NCBI RefSeq assembly: GCF_036181745.1
Contig: NZ_CP108080.1
Span: forward strand, 2,046,001-2,110,000
Direction of reading: 5' to 3'
DNA from: Streptomyces sp. NBC_00259
GTDB lineage: Bacteria > Actinomycetota > Actinomycetes > Streptomycetales > Streptomycetaceae
DNA: 64,000 bases
Part shown: piece after piece, positions 1 through 8,662 of the stretch
Numbering within the stretch: the stretch's first letter is position 1
Layout of the letters: each line of letters begins with the position of its first letter
The notes under the pieces: model-generated
The model's database searches: none
Told to the model about the DNA's origin: nothing
Seen by the model: the letters and a program-made list of their open reading frames with translations, nothing else
Position numbers and translations under genes: made by a program

Positions 1-1113
1 CAGGGCTGGTACGAGGTCCTGAGGACCGGCACGTACCCGGTGGACGATGTCACCTGGCAGTATCCGCCCGCCGCCGCCCTGGCGATCCTCTCCCCCGCCC
101 TGCTGCCCTTCCTGGACTACGTCTCCGCCTTCTTCGTGCTCGCGCTGGTCTGCGACGCGGCGGTGCTCGGGCTCCTGCTGTACGCGGGGCGGCGGCCCGG
201 GAAGTCGATGAAGGGGGCCTGGGTCTGGGTCGCGGGGGTCCCGCTGCTCGGTCCGACCGCGTACGCCCGCTACGACCTGATGGTGACGGCGGTCGCGGTC
301 GCGGCCCTCTTCGCGGCCGCGCGCCGGCCGCGGCTCGCAGGGGCGCTGGCCGGGTTCGGCGCGCTGCTGAAGGTGTGGCCGGTGCTGGTGCTGGCCGGGA
401 TGCGCAAGGGCCGTTCCTGGATCGCGGCGGGGGTGACGGCGGCCGGCCTGCTGCTGGTGTTCGCGGCGGCGATGCCCGGGGCGCTGGCGTTCCTCGGTTT
501 CCAGCGGGACCGGGGCACGGAGGTCGAGTCGCTGGGCGCGCTGGTCTTCCATGTGGCCCGGCATGTCGGCTGGGAGGGCCAGGTGCTGCTCAACTACGGC
601 TCGGTCGAGTTCCTCGGGCCGTACGTGCCGCAGGTCAGCGCGACGGCGCTCGGGCTGTCGGTGGTGGCCTTCGCCTGGCTGGCGGCGTGGCGGCTGCGGG
701 CCAGGCGGTTCACGGCGGGCACCACGGCCGACGCGGCGTTCACGGCGGTGCTGCTGTTCACGATCACGAGCCGGGTGATCAGCCCGCAGTACATGATCTG
801 GCTGGTGGGTCTGGCCGCGGTCTGCCTCGCGTTCCGGTCGAGCCGGATGGCGGTGCCCGGATGCCTGGTGCTGGCGGCCACGGGGCTCACGTTCCTCGGG
901 TTCCCCGTCTGGTTCGACCTGGTGGTGGCGAGCGACGCGAGGGGCATCGCGGTGCTGGCGGCGCGCAACGGTCTGCTCGTCGTGGCGGCGCTCATGGCCT
1001 GCCGGCGGCTGTGGACGAGCACGGTCCCCCGGCCCGCGGAACCCGCACGGCGACGGGGCCGGCGGCCGCTGCCCGCTCAGCCCGCCCGCGACAAGGAGCC
1101 CGTCGAGCCCTGA
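1..1113 (+). CDS. GT87-type (DUF2029) polyprenol-dependent mannosyltransferase, 5' end missing
   Basis: The reading frame is open from base 1, so the N-terminus lies outside the window; 370 codons are visible. The visible N-terminal part contains W-Q-Y-P-P followed by a hydrophobic segment, a combination typical of the GT87/DUF2029 family, whose members transfer mannose or arabinose from polyprenyl phosphate on the outer face of the membrane. About eight hydrophobic segments follow, and the protein ends in a short Arg/Pro-rich cytoplasmic tail. A later segment reads S-P-Q-Y-M-I-W-L, also usual in this family. The family is inferred from this pattern; the catalytic Asp near the N-terminus cannot be seen. 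The 208 bases after the stop contain a direct repeat and no gene. Confidence 0.75.
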   Translation, partial: QGWYEVLRTGTYPVDDVTWQYPPAAALAILSPALLPFLDYVSAFFVLALVCDAAVLGLLLYAGRRPGKSMKGAWVWVAGVPLLGPTAYARYDLMVTAVAVAALFAAARRPRLAGALAGFGALLKVWPVLVLAGMRKGRSWIAAGVTAAGLLLVFAAAMPGALAFLGFQRDRGTEVESLGALVFHVARHVGWEGQVLLNYGSVEFLGPYVPQVSATALGLSVVAFAWLAAWRLRARRFTAGTTADAAFTAVLLFTITSRVISPQYMIWLVGLAAVCLAFRSSRMAVPGCLVLAATGLTFLGFPVWFDLVVASDARGIAVLAARNGLLVVAALMACRRLWTSTVPRPAEPARRRGRRPLPAQPARDKEPVEP

Positions 1114-1232
1114 CGCCGACGCGTCCCCGGCCCGCCGGAACGGCGGGGCGGGCGCCGACGCCCGTATCTCCGGCGCGCGGGCCCGGTCCGACGGCGATCG
1201 CGGGCGGACGCACCGGCCGGCGGCCGTGCTCA

Positions 1233-1296
1233 GGTCGGACTCGGCGGCCCAGGTACGGCCCGGCGGCTCGGGTCGGACTCGGCGGCCCAGGTACGG
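1233..1296. repeat. 26-bp direct repeat, 38-bp period
   Basis: Two identical 26-base copies lie at 1233-1258 and 1271-1296, each beginning GGTCGGACTCGG. A degenerate third part continues to about 1330 and includes the stop codon of the minus-strand lipoprotein gene (1322-1324). It lies between the ends of two convergent genes. Its function is unknown. Confidence 0.7.
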
Positions 1297-1321
1297 CTCG
1301 GCGGCGGTACCGCTCGGCGGC

Positions 1322-2563
1322 TCAGGTCAGGCGTTCGCGTACGTACTCGCGCCAGCCCGCGGTGAAAGCCTCCATGCTCGTGCCGAGCACCTTGTTCAGC
1401 GCGGATTCGAGCGCGGACTCCCGCGCGCCCTCGCGCGGTTCCGCGTCGCCCACCGCGCGGTAGAGGGCCCGCAGCCGGCCCTCGTCCCATCGCTCGGCGA
1501 TGAACTCGCAGGCCAGCCAACCGCTCCCGTAGGCACGGCCCAGCGCCTCCGCGTCGGCGCCGAAGGCGAAGTCGGCGTCGGCGGGGAGGCGGGCGGGCGG
1601 ATCGCCGCGGCGGACCGCCCGCTGGAGCTCCGGGGCGGTCTCGGCGGCCGTGCGGCCGGTCCCGCGGTAGGCGGCCCAGTCGGCGAAGCCCTCGGAGAGC
1701 CACACCGGCGTGGTGGCGGAGGTGTGCGCCCTGGTCGCCACGTGCGCGGTCTCGTGTGTGAGGACGACACGGCGGCCGACATCGCCGAGCACTCCGTACG
1801 CCTCCGGGTTGACGATCACCCGGTCGGCCCGGACCGCCGCGCTCCCTCCGGTCTCGCCCGTGGTGACCGCCGCGATGCCCTTGTACCCCTCGGCCGGCGC
1901 CCCCAGCAGCCGTCCCATCGCGTCCAGCGACGCCGGCACCAGGACCACCACCCGTCCCGCCCAGCGCTCGGGCCAGGCCGCCGACACCGCGGGCACGGCG
2001 CGATCGGCGTCCGCCGCGATCTCCCGCAGCCGCGCCGGGCGCTGGCCGACGCCGAGGACCAGGCTGCGGGCGCTGCGCACCACCTCGATGTCGCCCTGCT
2101 GCCAGAGGTGCTGCCCTTCGCCGCGACCGGGGCGGTCGGCCGTGACGTACCAGCGGCCGCCCCGCTCGGTCAGGTCCAGGCTGCGGTCGGCGGTCACGGG
2201 CGCGCTGTCGTACCCGTCGAACCGGTAGCTCAGTTCGGCCTCGACCGTGGCCCGGTCACCGGAGCGCCGTACATCGGTGAGCCGGTACTCCCAGGAGCGC
2301 AGCGGTACGTCGGCCAGGCTGGCGAGCTCGCTTCGCCCGGCCTCCCGCAGCTGCCGCGCGGCGGGGTCGAGCGCGGCCAGGTAGCCGTCCTCGTCGTTCC
2401 GGAGGACCGCCGCGGCCCGGGCGTCGAGCGTCCGCTGGATGTCATGGCCCGCGGTGTCCGGCCCCTCGGGATCCGTGCAGCCGCCCGTCAGGAGCAGCCC
2501 GGCGGCGACGAGCGACGCCGTACGTCGTCCCGCCGCTCGCCCGAAGAACCCCTGACCGGCCAC
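1322..2563 (-). CDS. Secreted lipoprotein with HExxH gluzincin-like metallopeptidase motif
   Basis: The chosen GTG start gives a 413-residue protein with a short basic n-region, a hydrophobic core and a lipobox L-T-G-G-C with the Cys at residue 29. An earlier GTG at 2617, directly next to the upstream stop, would put that Cys at residue 47, which is too deep for a lipoprotein. The sequence TACGAT ends 7 nt before the chosen GTG, as in a leaderless promoter. The C-terminal half contains T-H-E-T-A-H, a HExxH zinc site, followed by W-L-S-E-G-F-A-D-W, whose Glu could be the third zinc ligand as in gluzincins. The N-terminal half resembles a NTF2-like extracellular domain. The substrate is unknown. 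Confidence 0.7.
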   Translation of the reverse strand: MAGQGFFGRAAGRRTASLVAAGLLLTGGCTDPEGPDTAGHDIQRTLDARAAAVLRNDEDGYLAALDPAARQLREAGRSELASLADVPLRSWEYRLTDVRRSGDRATVEAELSYRFDGYDSAPVTADRSLDLTERGGRWYVTADRPGRGEGQHLWQQGDIEVVRSARSLVLGVGQRPARLREIAADADRAVPAVSAAWPERWAGRVVVLVPASLDAMGRLLGAPAEGYKGIAAVTTGETGGSAAVRADRVIVNPEAYGVLGDVGRRVVLTHETAHVATRAHTSATTPVWLSEGFADWAAYRGTGRTAAETAPELQRAVRRGDPPARLPADADFAFGADAEALGRAYGSGWLACEFIAERWDEGRLRALYRAVGDAEPREGARESALESALNKVLGTSMEAFTAGWREYVRERLT

Positions 2564-2570
2564 CCTGCCG

Positions 2571-2576
2571 ATCGTA
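2571..2576 (-). promoter_or_regulatory. -10 element of a leaderless promoter (lipoprotein)
   Basis: On the minus strand TACGAT is followed by 7 nt and then the GTG at 2563. This is the spacing seen at several other genes in this window that lack a ribosome-binding site. Confidence 0.45.
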
Positions 2577-2617
2577 TGCGAGCGGACCGGAAGGGACGGA
2601 GAGCGACAGTCGGGCAC

Positions 2618-3646
2618 TCAGGGGCGCGTCACCGAGGCGATCGGCATCATGCCGACGGGGTCGTAGCGCACCCCGGCCCCCGGATAGGGCGCGTGGACGA
2701 CCTGGCCGTTGCCGACGTACATGGCGACATGGCTGGCGTCGGAGCGGTAGGTGACGAGGTCGCCGGGCCTGGCCTGCGACAGCGGCACCTGCAGTCCGGC
2801 GTACCGCTGTGCCTGGGAGGTGCGCGGCAGTCCGACGCCGGCCTGCGCGTAGGACCACTGGGTGAGCCCGGAGCAGTCGAAGCCGTGCGGGCCGTTCGCG
2901 CCCCAGACGTAGGGCCTGCCGACCACGCTCTGCGCGGCGGCCACCGCCGCGGCCGCCCGCGCGGACGCCGGACCCGCGCCGCCCGACAGGTCCGGCACGG
3001 CCCGGCCGGAGCGCGACGCCCGGTCGTAGGCCTCGCGCTCCGTCCTCGGAAGGGAGTTCAGCAGCCGCTGGGTCTCCGCGAGCTTCGCCTCGATCGTGCG
3101 CTTGTGGCGGGCCAGGGCGGACCGGGTGCGTTCCAGCTCGGCCAGCTTCCGGGTGGCCTCGGACCGCTCCTGGCCGAGCCTGCGCTGGGCCCGCCGGAGC
3201 TCCTGAAGGGCCTCCGACTCGCGTTCGCTGAGCCGGTCGAGGACCGCGGCCTTGTCGAGATACGTGTCGGGGTTCCCGGAGAGCAGGAGGGCGAGGGCGG
3301 GATCCATGCCGCCGGAGCGGTACTGGGCGCCGGCCACCGAACCGAGCGTGCTGCGCATCCGGTTGATGTGCTCCTGGCCGCGTGCCGCCCTGTCCTGCGC
3401 CCGGGCCACCTCTTCGCGGAGTTCGTCCGCGTGCTCCTCCGCCTGGTTGTACTGCTCCGTGGCCTTCTCGGCCTGCTCGTACAGCCGGTCGACCTTGGCC
3501 CGGGTCGACTCGGGGCTGTCGGCCGGGTCGGCGCCGGCCGGTGCGCTGCCGAGGGCGGCCGCGGCGGTCGCCGCCGCGGCCGAAAGGAGGGTGACCCGGG
3601 CACCCCGGTTGAAACCGGACGCTGAGGGTCGGCGATGGGACGCCAC
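2618..3646 (-). CDS. Secreted NlpC/P60 peptidoglycan endopeptidase with coiled-coil N-terminus
   Basis: This 342-residue protein has a Sec signal peptide (about residues 1-38), a long charged coiled coil (about 45-210) and a C-terminal NlpC/P60 domain. The catalytic Cys lies in F-D-C-S-G near residue 256, the His in S-H-V-A-M-Y, and a further His in H-A-P. Such D,L-endopeptidases cut stem peptides in the cell wall, and the coiled coil resembles those of CwlO/RipA-type proteins. The GTG start at 3646 has AAGGGAG upstream and aligns with the start of the adjacent paralogue. Both proteins begin with V-A-S-H-R-R-P and both are 342 residues long, which indicates tandem duplication. Confidence 0.88.
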   Translation of the reverse strand: MASHRRPSASGFNRGARVTLLSAAAATAAAALGSAPAGADPADSPESTRAKVDRLYEQAEKATEQYNQAEEHADELREEVARAQDRAARGQEHINRMRSTLGSVAGAQYRSGGMDPALALLLSGNPDTYLDKAAVLDRLSERESEALQELRRAQRRLGQERSEATRKLAELERTRSALARHKRTIEAKLAETQRLLNSLPRTEREAYDRASRSGRAVPDLSGGAGPASARAAAAVAAAQSVVGRPYVWGANGPHGFDCSGLTQWSYAQAGVGLPRTSQAQRYAGLQVPLSQARPGDLVTYRSDASHVAMYVGNGQVVHAPYPGAGVRYDPVGMMPIASVTRP

Positions 3647-3853
3647 AGGAGCCGTACTCCCTTCCGCTGGACGCAGCCTGAGCGGCTGCTGCGCGGCAGA
3701 CAGTAACGGCGGGGACACGGACCGGCCAAAAGCGGCAATGGGCACAAACAGTGACGCCCCGACGGAGACCACAGGTCACCGGCGGGGCGTACCGTCAGCG
3801 GAGGATGCCGTAATTCGCCCGAATGGGCGCCAGTCGGGAGGGCGTGGGAGCCG

Positions 3854-4882
3854 TCAGATCCGGACGCCGAACTGGAAGGTGCCCATGTAGTCCATCGACT
3901 CGTAACGGACGGAGGCACCCGGCTTCGGGGCGTGCAGGATCTGGTTGTTGCCCGCGTACAGACCCACGTGCGAGAGGCTGTTGAAGAAGACCAGGTCGCC
4001 GGGCTTGAGCTGGCTGCGGCCTATCCTCACGCCGTCGTTCTGCTGGGTGTAGGTGGTCCGGGAGATACCGACGCCGGCCTGGCGGTACGACCACTGCGTC
4101 AGCCCGGAGCAGTCGTAGGAGTTCGGGCCCTCGGCGCCGGAGACGTACGGCTTGCCGATCTGGGTCGCGGCGGCGTTGAGAGCGGCGGCGCCGCGCTGGG
4201 AGGCCGGAACCTCGTTGCCCAGGTCGACGCGGTCACCCGCGGCGCGGCTGGCGCGCTGCTCCTCCTCCTGCATCTTCGCCCGCTCCGCGGCGGTCAGGGT
4301 GTTGAGGAGCTTCTGCGCGTCTGCGAGCTTGCCCTGGAACTTCTTCTTCTTCTCGCCCAGCGTCTTGCGGACGTCCTCGAGGTCACCGAGCTTGCGGGCG
4401 GCCTCGGCGCGCTCCTGGGCGAGGGTGCGCTGCTTGGACTGGATGTTCTCCAGCGCGGCGGTCTGCTTGGCCCCGAGCTGGTCCATCGCGGACGCCTTGT
4501 CGAGGTAGGTGTCCGGGTCACCGGAGAGGAAGAGCTGGACGGACGGGTCGATACCACCGGAGCGGTACTGGGCGCTCGCCACCGAACCGAGGCTGTCCCG
4601 CAGGGTGTTGAGCTCGTCCTGACCGCGGGCGACCTTGTCCTGGATCGCGCCGATCTCCTTCTGGAGCTTGGTCTGCTGCTCCTTGGCCCCGTTGTACTCC
4701 TCGGTGGCCTTCTCCGCCTCGTGGTAGAGGGCGTCGACCTTCGCCTTGACCTCGTCCTTGCTCGGCTTCGCCGGTGCGGCCTGCGCGGCCTGGGAGGTGA
4801 GGGCGACGGCCGCTGCGGCGGTCGCGGTGAGCACGGTCACACGGGTGCGGCTCGGCTGCTTGGGTCGACGGTGGGACGCCAC
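3854..4882 (-). CDS. Secreted NlpC/P60 peptidoglycan endopeptidase with coiled-coil N-terminus (paralogue)
   Basis: The architecture matches that of its neighbour: signal peptide ending near A-Q-A-A, coiled coil, and a C-terminal NlpC/P60 domain with Y-D-C-S-G, S-H-V-G-L-Y and H-A-P-K-P-G. One deviation is Y-V-S-G just before the catalytic block, where many family members, including the neighbour, have Y-V-W-G. The GTG start at 4882 is preceded by GAAGGAG with about 9 nt spacing. A 320-bp leader separates it from the next gene and appears able to fold. About 200 bp lie between the two paralogues, so each may have its own promoter. The likely role is cell-wall remodelling during growth or sporulation. 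Confidence 0.88.
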   Translation of the reverse strand: MASHRRPKQPSRTRVTVLTATAAAAVALTSQAAQAAPAKPSKDEVKAKVDALYHEAEKATEEYNGAKEQQTKLQKEIGAIQDKVARGQDELNTLRDSLGSVASAQYRSGGIDPSVQLFLSGDPDTYLDKASAMDQLGAKQTAALENIQSKQRTLAQERAEAARKLGDLEDVRKTLGEKKKKFQGKLADAQKLLNTLTAAERAKMQEEEQRASRAAGDRVDLGNEVPASQRGAAALNAAATQIGKPYVSGAEGPNSYDCSGLTQWSYRQAGVGISRTTYTQQNDGVRIGRSQLKPGDLVFFNSLSHVGLYAGNNQILHAPKPGASVRYESMDYMGTFQFGVRI

Positions 4883-5202
4883 GAAGGCGAGCTCCTTCTT
4901 CCTCAGCCGCCTGCCGGGCTGTGGGGGGTTGAATCCCCGGCTCACGCCTGTCCAGCACCCCCGCGTAAATCGGGCTGAACTACGTGAAATCGGCGGTTCC
5001 TTCACTGCCATCCCGGATGGATGATCAACCGTGCGAAGGTTCGAGGCCTGACCCTAGTGACCTTCCTGTGATCAGTTCAAATCCTCATCAGAAAAATCTG
5101 GCCCACGAAGCGCATTCTTTACACACATCACACGGGCAGTAGTGACGACTTGACGGTGCGTTCCGCGAAATCGGGCATTAAGCCCAGGAGTTACGAGACT
5201 CG
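4883..5202 (-). promoter_or_regulatory. Long leader of NlpC/P60 gene, candidate structured RNA
   Basis: This 320-base gap holds no gene. Read on the minus strand it has a -10-like TAGGGT near 5050-5055 and then a GC-rich stretch close to the start codon. There GCCGGG (complement of 4936-4941) can pair with CCCGGC (complement of 4913-4918), enclosing GGGG and CCCC runs. Streptomyces wall-hydrolase genes are known to carry c-di-AMP (ydaO-type) riboswitches, but the ydaO core could not be matched convincingly, so the RNA class is left open. Confidence 0.3.
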
Positions 5203-6561
5203 CTAGACGCGCGAAAGCCGCTTCAGCAACATTGCGGACGGGACCGGGCGGGCTCCCGCCTTGGCGACTCCGTCGGCGACCTCACGGTCGGTCGAGACCA
5301 CGACGACGGGACGGCCGGGCGGCTCGGCCCGGACGAGCTGGCGGATGAGCTCGTCCGCGGTCACCCCGGGCTTGGAGAACAGCACCCGCACCCCGCGCGG
5401 CGGCGCCAGCAGCACCGGAGCCGCCAGCTCAGCCCCGTCGAAGACACAGGTGATCTCGGCGCCCGTCTGCGCGGCGAGCATCGCCAGACCGCCGAGCAGC
5501 CGCAGCCGCTGCTTCTCCAGCGGCATCGTCGGATAGCCGGTCTTGGTGACGTTGTAGCCGTCCACGAGGAGATGCACCTGGGGCAGCGCGAGCAGCTGGT
5601 CCAGCAGCGCCGGGTCGGTCTCGGACAGCGCCCGCGCCGCGATGTCCTTCGGGGTCATACGGCCCGGCTCGACCGCGTCGACGGTGTCGGCGGGATGCAG
5701 GGACACCGGAGGCAGGGCCAGTTCACGGCGCAGCCCCGAGGCCGCGTCCAGCACGGTGTCCAGCAGCAGCCGCACCCGCATGTCCTCGATCGAGCGGCCC
5801 TCCCGGGAGGCCCTGCGGCCCGCCTCGACCGCGGCCTCCGCCTCACCGAGCCTGGCCTTGAGCCGGCGCGCCTCGCTCTCGGCCGCGGACACCTGGGCGT
5901 GCGCCTCGGCCTTGGCGGCCTCGGCCTCGGCGCGGGTGCGGCGCACCGCGGCCTCGCCGCGCTTCACATCGCTCTGGGCGCTGCGCAGCTTGCGGTGAAG
6001 CGATTCGGCTTCCTTGCGGGCGGCGTCCAGTTCGGTGCGCAGCCGCTCGGTCTCGGCCCTGGTCCCTGCCTTCAGCCGGTCGAGTTCCTCGCGGAGCCGC
6101 TCCAGCTCGCGCCGGCTCTCCTCGTCGGCGCGCTCGGCGTCCGCGCGCTGGGCCTCCTCGCCCGCGGCGGCCACCAGCTTCACCCAGCCCGCCGGGCGCA
6201 GCACATAGGCGGCCGCGGCCACGTCGACGGGGTCCGCGGCAGCGGGCGCGGTCCCCGTCTCCAGCGCACCGGTCAGCTCCGGCTGCGACTCCCGCAGCCG
6301 TTCGCCGATGCGCTGCCGGAACAGCGGGTCGCCCTCCAGGGCCGCGGCCATGGCGTTGCCCGCGAACTTCGCGCGGCGCGTCGGGGTGAAGCGGGCGTAC
6401 TGCCGCAACTGGGTGGGAAGTTCGTTGACGGTCAGCCCGCCGAAGGCGTCCGAGACCAGGGCGACGACACGTCGCCGTACACCTTCCGGCAGCGGGCGGT
6501 CGAGCGCCTCGGCGGCGTCGCCGGCACCGGCCGGCCCGGCGCCGCTGTCAGGCTGCTCCAC
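5203..6561 (-). CDS. NYN-domain (YacP-like) putative ribonuclease with coiled-coil N-terminus
   Basis: The protein has 452 residues. The C-terminal 150 residues form a NYN domain, related to PIN nucleases: V-H-L-L-V-D-G-Y-N-V-T carries the first acidic residue, C-V-F-D-G-A the second, and V-V-V-S-T-D-R-E-V the third. A charged, Ala/Glu/Arg-rich coiled coil occupies about residues 130-260, and the N-terminal 110 residues form a separate helical region. NYN proteins are thought to cleave RNA using metal ions; no substrate can be read here. The GTG start at 6561 follows a purine-rich GGAGGAA about 20 nt upstream, so its exact position is less certain. It is a conserved Streptomyces gene, transcribed towards the wall hydrolases. 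Confidence 0.8.
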   Translation of the reverse strand: MEQPDSGAGPAGAGDAAEALDRPLPEGVRRRVVALVSDAFGGLTVNELPTQLRQYARFTPTRRAKFAGNAMAAALEGDPLFRQRIGERLRESQPELTGALETGTAPAAADPVDVAAAAYVLRPAGWVKLVAAAGEEAQRADAERADEESRRELERLREELDRLKAGTRAETERLRTELDAARKEAESLHRKLRSAQSDVKRGEAAVRRTRAEAEAAKAEAHAQVSAAESEARRLKARLGEAEAAVEAGRRASREGRSIEDMRVRLLLDTVLDAASGLRRELALPPVSLHPADTVDAVEPGRMTPKDIAARALSETDPALLDQLLALPQVHLLVDGYNVTKTGYPTMPLEKQRLRLLGGLAMLAAQTGAEITCVFDGAELAAPVLLAPPRGVRVLFSKPGVTADELIRQLVRAEPPGRPVVVVSTDREVADGVAKAGARPVPSAMLLKRLSRV

Positions 6562-6607
6562 GATCCGTCACCCCACTGTTCCTCCGTACGGGTCCGCACG
6601 GCTCCGC

Positions 6608-6850
6608 TCAGGAGTCGCCGCCCGGCCTGTCCACCAGTTCGATCTGATCCACGGCGTTGCACCAGCGACAGCGGACCGACTCGATGGTCTCACTGACCAC
6701 CTCGCGCTCCTCCACCTTGGGCTCGCCCGCCAGGTCCAGATGGACGTACTCGACGACCTTGGACGAACGGGTCACGTCGAAGCGGGTCAGATTGCCGCAC
6801 AGGGTGCAGCGCCACCGGGTGCCTGCCGTCGGCATGGGTACCGTCGTCAT
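6608..6850 (-). CDS. Small protein with two Cys-x-x-Cys pairs (putative zinc ribbon)
   Basis: This 80-residue protein has C-T-L-C near residue 15 and C-R-W-C near residue 62, the layout of a four-cysteine zinc ribbon. The segment between them is acidic and beta-rich. The ATG at 6850 has GAGGA about 8 nt upstream. It is followed after 46 nt by the NYN-domain gene on the same strand and may share its transcript. No catalytic residues are visible; a nucleic-acid or protein-binding role is possible but not shown. Confidence 0.75.
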   Translation of the reverse strand: MTTVPMPTAGTRWRCTLCGNLTRFDVTRSSKVVEYVHLDLAGEPKVEEREVVSETIESVRCRWCNAVDQIELVDRPGGDS

Positions 6851-6964
6851 CGTGCCGTCCTCGTCTCTTCGTGCGTACTGCCCGTAACCCTACGACCTCA
6901 CCGGTCCGCCGTGACACGGCGAGGCAGTCTGCCCCCTTCGGTCCCGGTACGCCATGCTCTGGTC

Positions 6965-7690
6965 ATGATCGATCGGTGGACAGCGGCGAGGAGCGCGTTG
7001 AGGGGTCCCTCCGTGACCTACGGAGTGATCGGTCTGTGCAGTCTGCTCTTCGTCATCGGCCCGGTCTCCGGGCTCAACCCGTCCTACGGCACCGGGGACA
7101 CTCTGCTCGCCGCGCAGACCGTCCACTTCGAACGCTGGGGCGTCATCCCGAGCGAGCTGCTGCGCGGCTCCCCCCGGGCCCTCCTCACCCCGCTCACCGC
7201 GCTCTTCGTGCACGGAAGCTGGCTCCATCTGCTGGGCAACATGCTGTTCCTCTATGTCTTCGGGGCGATGGCCGAGGAACGCATGGGGCATGTGCAGTTC
7301 GCCCTCTTCTACGTCGGCTGCGGCTATCTCGCGCTCGTCGCCTACGCGGCGGCCAACGCGGAGTCGGACCACACACTGGTCGGCGGGTCCGGAGCGATCT
7401 CGGGAGTGCTGGGCGCCTTCCTGTGCCTCTTCCCGAGGGCGCGGGTGACCAGCCTCTACCCCTTTCTGTTCTTCCTGCCGCTGCGCTTCCCCGCGTGGAT
7501 CGTGCTGATCTTCTGGTTCACGCTGCAATGGCTGGCGGAGGCACAGAGCACGTCGACGGGTCCCGGGGTGGCGTATCTGGCGCATCTGGTGGGGTTCGGG
7601 ATCGGGTTCCTCTACGCGTGGGGCCGATTCCGGCAGGCGGCTAGAGTGAAAGCCCAAGCAGCGGCCACCGAGGGAGAAAGACAGCCGTGA
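6965..7690 (+). CDS. Rhomboid-family intramembrane serine protease
   Basis: The protein has 241 residues and six or seven membrane segments. The rhomboid active-site Ser lies in G-G-S-G-A-I-S-G and the catalytic His in A-H-L-V-G-F-G-I-G of a later helix. The loop with H-G-S-W-L-H-L-L-G-N-M matches the L1 region and helix TM2 of the family. Rhomboids cleave helices of membrane proteins inside the bilayer. The ATG at 6965 lacks a clear ribosome-binding site and CATGCT lies 6 nt upstream, so the transcript may be leaderless. The stop overlaps the start of the next gene (GTGA at 7687), suggesting translational coupling. Confidence 0.9.
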   Translation: MIDRWTAARSALRGPSVTYGVIGLCSLLFVIGPVSGLNPSYGTGDTLLAAQTVHFERWGVIPSELLRGSPRALLTPLTALFVHGSWLHLLGNMLFLYVFGAMAEERMGHVQFALFYVGCGYLALVAYAAANAESDHTLVGGSGAISGVLGAFLCLFPRARVTSLYPFLFFLPLRFPAWIVLIFWFTLQWLAEAQSTSTGPGVAYLAHLVGFGIGFLYAWGRFRQAARVKAQAAATEGERQP

Positions 7691-7968
7691 TCACCGCGAT
7701 CGTGCTCATCAAGACCAGCGTGGACCGCATTCCCGAGATCGCCGAATCGATCGCCGCCCTGGACAGCGTCAGTGAGGTCTTCTCGGTCACGGGTACGTAC
7801 GACCTGATCGCCATGGTCCGCGTCGCCAAGCACGACGACCTGGCCGACGTCATCCCGGGCAGCATCAGCAGGATCCCGGGCGTCGAGGCGACGGACACGC
7901 ACGTCGCGTTCCGCACGTACTCCCAGCACGACCTGGAGGCGGCCTTCGCGATCGGCCTCGACGCGTAG
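7687..7968 (+). CDS. Stand-alone Lrp/AsnC ligand-binding (RAM) domain protein
   Basis: This 93-residue protein consists only of the alpha-beta RAM/SAM domain of Lrp/AsnC regulators, without the helix-turn-helix. The pattern S-V-S-E-V-F-S-V-T-G-T-Y-D-L marks the ligand-binding and dimer face. Such stand-alone domains form octamer-like rings that bind amino acids and may modify the action of full-length Lrp proteins. It overlaps the rhomboid stop by 4 nt. The TAG is followed by 42 nt before the degraded response-regulator gene. Confidence 0.88.
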   Translation: MITAIVLIKTSVDRIPEIAESIAALDSVSEVFSVTGTYDLIAMVRVAKHDDLADVIPGSISRIPGVEATDTHVAFRTYSQHDLEAAFAIGLDA

Positions 7969-7974
7969 GCGCGT

Positions 7975-8583
7975 CCGGCTCGCCCTCGGGCCGGGCTCCT
8001 GCCCGGCCACGTGGCCGCCGACGGTGACACCGCCCTCGGCCACGCCGTCACCGGCGGCTTCGATCTGATGGTCCTCGACATCGGCCTGCCCGGCCGCGAC
8101 GGCTTCACCGTGCTGCGGGAGCTGCGCGAGGCCCGGGTGACCCTGCCGGTGATCGTGCTGACCGCCCGCGACTCGGTACGGGACACGGTGGCCGGCCTGG
8201 AGGGCGGCGCGGACGACTGGATGACCAAGCCCTTCCGCTTCGAGGAGCTGCTGGCCCGGGTGAGGCTGCGGCTGCGCACGGCGGCCCGCGCCCCCGAGGT
8301 CACGATGCTGCGCAGCGGTGACATCGGGCTGGATCTGCGGACCCGCAGGGCGCGCTCGGCCGGGCGCACCGTGGACCTGACGGCCCGTGAGTTCGTCCTG
8401 CTGGAGCTGTTCCTGCGCCACCCCGGGCAGGTCCTGTCGCGGGAGCAGATCCTGTCCCATGTGTGGGGGTACGACTTCGCCCCCGGGTCGAACATCGTGG
8501 ACGTGTACGTCCGCGCCCTGCGCAAGAAGCTGGGCGCCGAGTGCCTGGAGACGGTCCGCGGCATGGGCTATCGCATGCCGTAG
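7975..8583 (+). pseudogene. OmpR-type response regulator lacking the N-terminal part of its receiver
   Basis: The frame from GTG 8011 encodes 190 residues. They include the phosphoacceptor region L-M-V-L-D-I-G-L-P-G, the conserved Lys in M-T-K-P-F, and a complete winged-helix DNA-binding domain ending in G-M-G-Y-R-M-P. The first 40 or so residues of the receiver, with the acidic Asp pair, are absent, and only a short remnant (A-A-D-G-D-T-A-L) is recognisable upstream. No sensor kinase follows. A full-length OmpR-family regulator would have about 225-235 residues. The simplest reading is a 5' deletion that joined the fragment to the end of the AsnC-like gene. Confidence 0.65.
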
Positions 8584-8662
8584 CAAACCCGCCCCGTCTC
8601 CTCGTCCATGAAGTTCCCTTCACAAACGGCTCATTGGGGACTCACGGCGGGCGTCGAGGCTG

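Noticed and set aside
4920..4940. tRNA T-loop-like GGGGATTCAACCCC on the minus strand
   Set aside because: No acceptor stem, anticodon arm or CCA-side pairing could be found around it.
4883..5202. c-di-AMP (ydaO) riboswitch before the NlpC/P60 gene
   Set aside because: Expected from knowledge of Streptomyces wall-hydrolase genes, but the conserved GGGGGACC and GAATCCGTCAGC blocks could not be matched; kept only as an unclassified leader.
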